From positions 1 through 8,726 of the forward strand of contig JAJZGE010000049.1 in NCBI GenBank assembly GCA_021798675.1: DNA of 8,726 nucleotides, written 5' to 3'. The notes beneath the pieces were generated by a model. It was given only the letters and a program-made list of their open reading frames with translations, did not search any database and had not been told where the DNA came from. Numbering within the stretch: the first letter of the stretch is position 1; every line of letters starts with the position of its first letter. The stretch is from Pseudomonadota bacterium (GTDB taxonomy: Bacteria; Pseudomonadota; Gammaproteobacteria; Xanthomonadales; Rhodanobacteraceae). Of the stretch, positions 6,006-8,726 are shown one piece after another. The position numbers and the translations under genes are program-made.

Positions 6006-7136
6006 TCATGCGGGCCGCGGCGCGGGCGGCACCACCGCCTCGATCGACATCAACACCGCCCCGCGCGCCAGCGCATGCGCCAGCGTCGGCGAACGGTAGC
6101 CGGGGTCCGCCAGCCAGCGTTGCCAGACCGAGTCGTCCACCTTTTCGTTGACGCCGGTGCCGAACGTGCGGTCGAACGGCGGCTTGAACAGCCGGTACAG
6201 GCCGCCCATGAACTCCGCATACGAATTGCGCGGCACACCGGTGTTGGCGTCGGCCGCCGGGACCACCTGCGCGCTGCAGCCCAGGCCCGCTGCGATCGCC
6301 TTGCGTTGCAGCCACGCCAGCGGCAGCTCGGGCAGCGGATCGGGCCGGCGTCCCGCGCCGTCGCGCAGGTAACCGCCGCCCACGTCGCCATGCGCGCCGA
6401 TGAACCAGCGCTGCTCGATCTCCACCTGCTCGGGCTTCTTCGCGGTGAGCGACTCGCCGGGTTTCAGGGTGTCCGGGTTGCGCGTCCACACGGTCGGCGC
6501 GAAATCGGCGCGGTGCTCGTCCAGCGCCAGTGCCTGATAGGCGTAGCGCACGATCTTGCTCAGCTCGGTGTCGTGAAACTGGTAGCGCGCGCGGGCGAAC
6601 GGAAACCACGAGGCGGTGTCGGGTATGCCCAGCGCGCCGACCGTATCCCACACGCCGATGAAGTGGATCGCGATCTCGATCGCGCGCCGCGCGCGCCATT
6701 CCACCGCTGCCGGATCGCCCGGCTTGGTCGCGCCGTCGCGATAGAAAGCGTAGGCGGCGACAATTTCCGCTGCGGCGACCTTGCCGTCGGCGCCGCGCCG
6801 CAGCAGGCCGCATTTGCGGATCATGCCGCCGAGGCTGCGCGCGGTGTACGCGCCGCGGCTGAAGCCGAACAGGTACAGCTGGTCGCCCGGCTGCCACGTC
6901 TCGCACAGCCAGCGGTAGCCGTCGCGCACATGGCCCGACAGGCCGTAGCCGAACGCGCCACCCAGCACGTGGCTGAGCCCGGCCGACACGCCCACGCCGG
7001 CGATGTAGTTGAGCAGCTGCGGGTTGCCGTCGGCGTCCTGCGCAGCGATCAGCTGGCGCAGGCGCTCCACGTTGGTATTCGACTCCGGCTTGTTCCAGGT
7101 GCCGTCGAACAGCAGCACCAGTCGACGCGTGGCCAT
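6006..7136 (-). CDS. DUF2235 alpha/beta hydrolase (Tle1-like lipase superfamily member)
   Basis: A 376-residue protein of family DUF2235 (PF09994), alpha/beta-hydrolase-like enzymes that include the Tle1 phospholipase effectors of type VI secretion. Marks in order: LVLLFDGTWN (6-15), the nucleophile elbow GFSRGAYTAR (91-100; Ser93), FIGVWDTVGALGIP (159-172; Asp164) and FIGAHGDVGGGY (245-256; His249, Asp251). The Ser-Asp-His set looks complete, so an esterase or phospholipase activity is expected, with unknown substrate. There is no signal peptide, no visible N-terminal delivery domain and no VgrG, PAAR or immunity gene nearby, so calling it a secreted toxin is not supported here. The ATG at 7136 has GGAGG 6 nt upstream, a strong binding site; an upstream in-frame start at 7199 is therefore rejected. 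The GT9 gene ends 91 nt upstream on the same strand. Confidence 0.9.
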   Translation of the reverse strand: MATRRLVLLFDGTWNKPESNTNVERLRQLIAAQDADGNPQLLNYIAGVGVSAGLSHVLGGAFGYGLSGHVRDGYRWLCETWQPGDQLYLFGFSRGAYTARSLGGMIRKCGLLRRGADGKVAAAEIVAAYAFYRDGATKPGDPAAVEWRARRAIEIAIHFIGVWDTVGALGIPDTASWFPFARARYQFHDTELSKIVRYAYQALALDEHRADFAPTVWTRNPDTLKPGESLTAKKPEQVEIEQRWFIGAHGDVGGGYLRDGAGRRPDPLPELPLAWLQRKAIAAGLGCSAQVVPAADANTGVPRNSYAEFMGGLYRLFKPPFDRTFGTGVNEKVDDSVWQRWLADPGYRSPTLAHALARGAVLMSIEAVVPPAPRPA

Positions 7137-7177
7137 TGGTGTCCTCCAGCATGACGCGGCGAGACAGGCTGGCCGTG

Positions 7178-7206
7178 ACTCTAGGACGGTGCCCGCCACG
7201 CGGCCA
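7178..7206 (-). promoter_or_regulatory. Possible promoter for the DUF2235 gene
   Basis: On the minus strand TGGCCG (7206-7201), a 17-nt spacer and TAGAGT (7183-7178; four of six match TATAAT). Transcription would start near 7171, about 35 nt before the ATG and its GGAGG site. The -35 match is weak (three of six), so this is tentative. If real, the hydrolase is transcribed independently of the upstream glycosyltransferase gene. Confidence 0.28.
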
Positions 7207-7227
7207 GTGCCGGATGCGCGGCCCCGA

Positions 7228-8325
7228 TCACGCGGGCTGGAGCGGTCGTGCAGGCAGTGCGTCGATCAGCGCAGCCAGCTCGCGCGCGATCGCCGCGGGC
7301 GGCAGGCCGTGGGCGTGCAGGGCGTGGTTGCCGGGGCCGTACGGCCCCCACTCGTCAGCCTGGGTGGTGGTGAAGATGCCCAGCGTGGGCGCGCCGGCGG
7401 CGCAGGCCAGGTGCATCACGCCGCAGTCCAGGCTGACGTGGGCGTCCAGGCTGCCCAGCACGCTGGCCAGCTTGCGCAGGTCGCCGGTGTAGTAGGCGGG
7501 GTAGCGCGAGTCCAGCAGCGAGCGGCCGAAGTGCGGAATGATCTCGACCAGCCGGGTGTCGGGCAGGGCGGCTTCGAGCGCCCGCAGCAGGGTGCTCCAC
7601 CACGCCGCATCGAGCCGCTTGGGGCCGGTGGCATTGGCGAAGATGCCGATGATCTTGCGGCCATCGCGGCGGCCCTGCGGCTGGCCCAGCACCCGCTGCA
7701 GGGTGCGGCGACCCCACGCCAGCTCGGCCGCATCCAGCCGGATGTCGGGTACCGGATAGGCGGCCTGCGCGGCCTGCTCCGGTGTACCGAGGCCGAGCGC
7801 ATGCCGCAGCAGATATACCGGGCGCTGGCCGGTGCTGCGCAGGTCGGTGGGCAACGCGGCGGTGTGTGTCACGTGGCCGCTTTTCTTCGGCCCATTGAAG
7901 CCAAGTTTGAAAGTGGCGTGCGCCAGCCGCAGCAGCAGGCGTCCGGTCTGCGACTGCGGGTCGGGGTCGATCGCCAGGTCGTAGTGCTGCCGGCGCATGT
8001 CCCGCAACGTGCGCCACAGCTGCAGCGGGTGGCCGACGCCGTGCGCGGGCAGCCGAAACGCCCGGTTCAAGCCGCCATAGTGGCCGAACAGCACTGGCGC
8101 GATGCCGCTGCGGGTGATCACGTCGATCTCCGCGCCAGGCCAGGTCGCCTCCAGCTCCTGCAGCAGCGGCGTCAGCAGCAGCGCGTTGCCCAGGGTGAGG
8201 CTCATGTGGCAGATCAGGATGCGGTAGACGCCCGCGCGCGGCAGCGGTGCATCGTGCAGCTGCACCGGTGCGCCCAGCAGCAGGCGGGTGAGGCGGCGCG
8301 CCAGGCGGCGGCGCAGGTCGTTCAT
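7228..8325 (-). CDS. Glycosyltransferase family 9 (heptosyltransferase-like)
   Basis: A 365-residue GT-B-fold glycosyltransferase of family GT9 (PF01075), the group containing LPS inner-core heptosyltransferases WaaC, WaaF and WaaQ. The N-terminal acceptor half shows ILICHMSLTLGNALLLTPLL (36-55) then AEIDVITRSG (65-74), and YDLAIDPDPQSQTGRLLLRL (115-134). The C-terminal nucleotide-sugar half shows IGIFANATGPKRLDAAWW (226-243) and the signature HVSLDCGVMHLACAAGAPTL (296-315) followed by IFTTTQADEWGPYG. The usual D-S/T-G triplet is DCG here (300-302). There is no signal peptide; it should work at the cytoplasmic face of the inner membrane in LPS or other glycan synthesis. The ATG at 8325 has no good binding site; an in-frame GTG at 8352 with AGGT 6 nt upstream would add nine residues and may be the true start. 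No other LPS gene is in view, so donor and acceptor are unassigned. Confidence 0.88.
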   Translation of the reverse strand: MNDLRRRLARRLTRLLLGAPVQLHDAPLPRAGVYRILICHMSLTLGNALLLTPLLQELEATWPGAEIDVITRSGIAPVLFGHYGGLNRAFRLPAHGVGHPLQLWRTLRDMRRQHYDLAIDPDPQSQTGRLLLRLAHATFKLGFNGPKKSGHVTHTAALPTDLRSTGQRPVYLLRHALGLGTPEQAAQAAYPVPDIRLDAAELAWGRRTLQRVLGQPQGRRDGRKIIGIFANATGPKRLDAAWWSTLLRALEAALPDTRLVEIIPHFGRSLLDSRYPAYYTGDLRKLASVLGSLDAHVSLDCGVMHLACAAGAPTLGIFTTTQADEWGPYGPGNHALHAHGLPPAAIARELAALIDALPARPLQPA

Positions 8326-8404
8326 GCGAAGCGGTAGTGGCTGGGAAGGCACGGCGTGACCTGCGAAGGGTTGGTAGGTGGTGCGGCGCCGGTTCGCCGG
8401 GTGC

Positions 8405-8726
8405 TCAGGCAGCGTTGGCAGCGTCGAGAATCGGCCGGCGATGATCAAGCAGCCACTGCCGCGCGTCGCTGGCGTCGTGCTCGAACCAGGCGCGCGTCGA
8501 GCCGAGCCGGAACGTGTAGCCCCACGCGTCCATATCCGCCATCAGGCGGGCGCGACCGACGCCGGGCAGGTGATCGGCCAGCACGATCTGCAGATAGCAG
8601 GTGGCGTCCTCCTCCTCGATCGAATCGGTGGCATCGGTATGCACGGCGGCGCGGCGCTCCGGCGGCAGCACGATCAGATGGCCGGCCTCGTGCAGCAGCG
8701 AGTGCACCGGCGTGTCATCGCGTGCG
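8405..8726 (-). CDS. Unrecognised protein with HEAGH zinc-protease-like motif, C-terminal 106 residues (cut by the right edge)
   Basis: The frame stays open to the window edge, so this is the C-terminal end of a longer protein; a GTG at 8707 is only a possible internal start and would fall just before the conserved block. Visible near the edge is PVHSLLHEAGHLIVLP, with HEAGH at 8678-8692: an H-E-x-x-H zinc-binding motif. About 20 residues later comes DSIEEEDATCYLQ, an acidic E-x-x-A-like segment that could supply the third ligand, as in ImmA/IrrE-type (M78) or other gluzincins. The tail contains GRARLMADMDAWGYTFRLGS and a Trp-rich end. I cannot name the family. No membrane segment is seen in this part. 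The GT9 gene begins 79 nt downstream on the same strand. Catalytic activity is inference from the motif alone. Confidence 0.75.
   Translation of the reverse strand, partial: ARDDTPVHSLLHEAGHLIVLPPERRAAVHTDATDSIEEEDATCYLQIVLADHLPGVGRARLMADMDAWGYTFRLGSTRAWFEHDASDARQWLLDHRRPILDAANAA

Noticed and set aside
4451..6151. Plus-strand 566-residue frame and minus-strand 344-residue frame (4632-5666) over the MFS gene
   Set aside because: Arg/Ala- or Gln/Arg-rich translations without membrane segments; the frame starting at 4710 encodes a clear MFS transporter.
6006..7136. Calling DUF2235 a type VI effector or part of a toxin-immunity pair
   Set aside because: No delivery domain, VgrG, PAAR or candidate immunity gene is present in the window.
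5896..8337. Long frames at 5896-7152 (minus), 6075-7154 (plus) and 7009-8337 (plus)
   Set aside because: They overlap DUF2235 and GT9 genes completely and show only shadow composition.
8389..8400. CCGG-TTCG-CCGG hairpin after the HEAGH gene as a terminator
   Set aside because: Only a 4-bp stem and no T-run; expected by chance in GC-rich DNA.

Overview
The window is GC-rich, densely coding chromosomal DNA. Its gene families and residue patterns fit a gammaproteobacterium of the Xanthomonadales, probably a Rhodanobacter or Dyella relative (inference from gene content and style; no 16S rRNA or other marker is present). I see no tRNA, rRNA, CRISPR, insertion sequence or prophage gene.

Layout, left to right. 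(1) The first codons of parC (topoisomerase IV subunit A) run off the left edge on the minus strand, preceded by a minus-strand TraB/GumN-family protein with a signal peptide. (2) Divergent from it, on the plus strand, is a lipoprotein of the acid phosphatase/phospholipase C-like phosphoesterase family. It ends in a perfect hairpin containing its stop codon. (3) A convergent intergenic region of about 130 bp holds three perfect stem-loops in a row. (4) A minus-strand cluster follows: crcB (fluoride channel), a DUF190 protein and cfa (cyclopropane fatty acid synthase), with gaps of 13 and 36 nt. Upstream of crcB I find a fluoride (crcB-motif) riboswitch with its P1 stem, loop-to-tail pseudoknot, AACCGCC segment and GGCTGATG tail, plus a plausible promoter. 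(5) Divergent from this cluster is a Bcr/CflA-type drug exporter of the major facilitator superfamily. (6) The right third is all minus strand: a DUF2235 alpha/beta hydrolase with an intact Ser-Asp-His set, a GT9 (heptosyltransferase-like) glycosyltransferase, and the C-terminal part of an unrecognised protein with an HEAGH zinc-protease-like motif, cut by the right edge.

The most interesting unit is the apparent riboswitch-crcB-DUF190-cfa operon. CrcB exports F-, which enters cells as membrane-permeant HF and is trapped inside. Cfa cyclopropanates membrane lipids and is a known acid-stress factor. Co-transcription would place membrane remodelling, and a PII-like small protein of unknown role, under fluoride control. 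The arrangement is read directly from the sequence; the functional link is inference. The remaining genes look like ordinary envelope and housekeeping functions.
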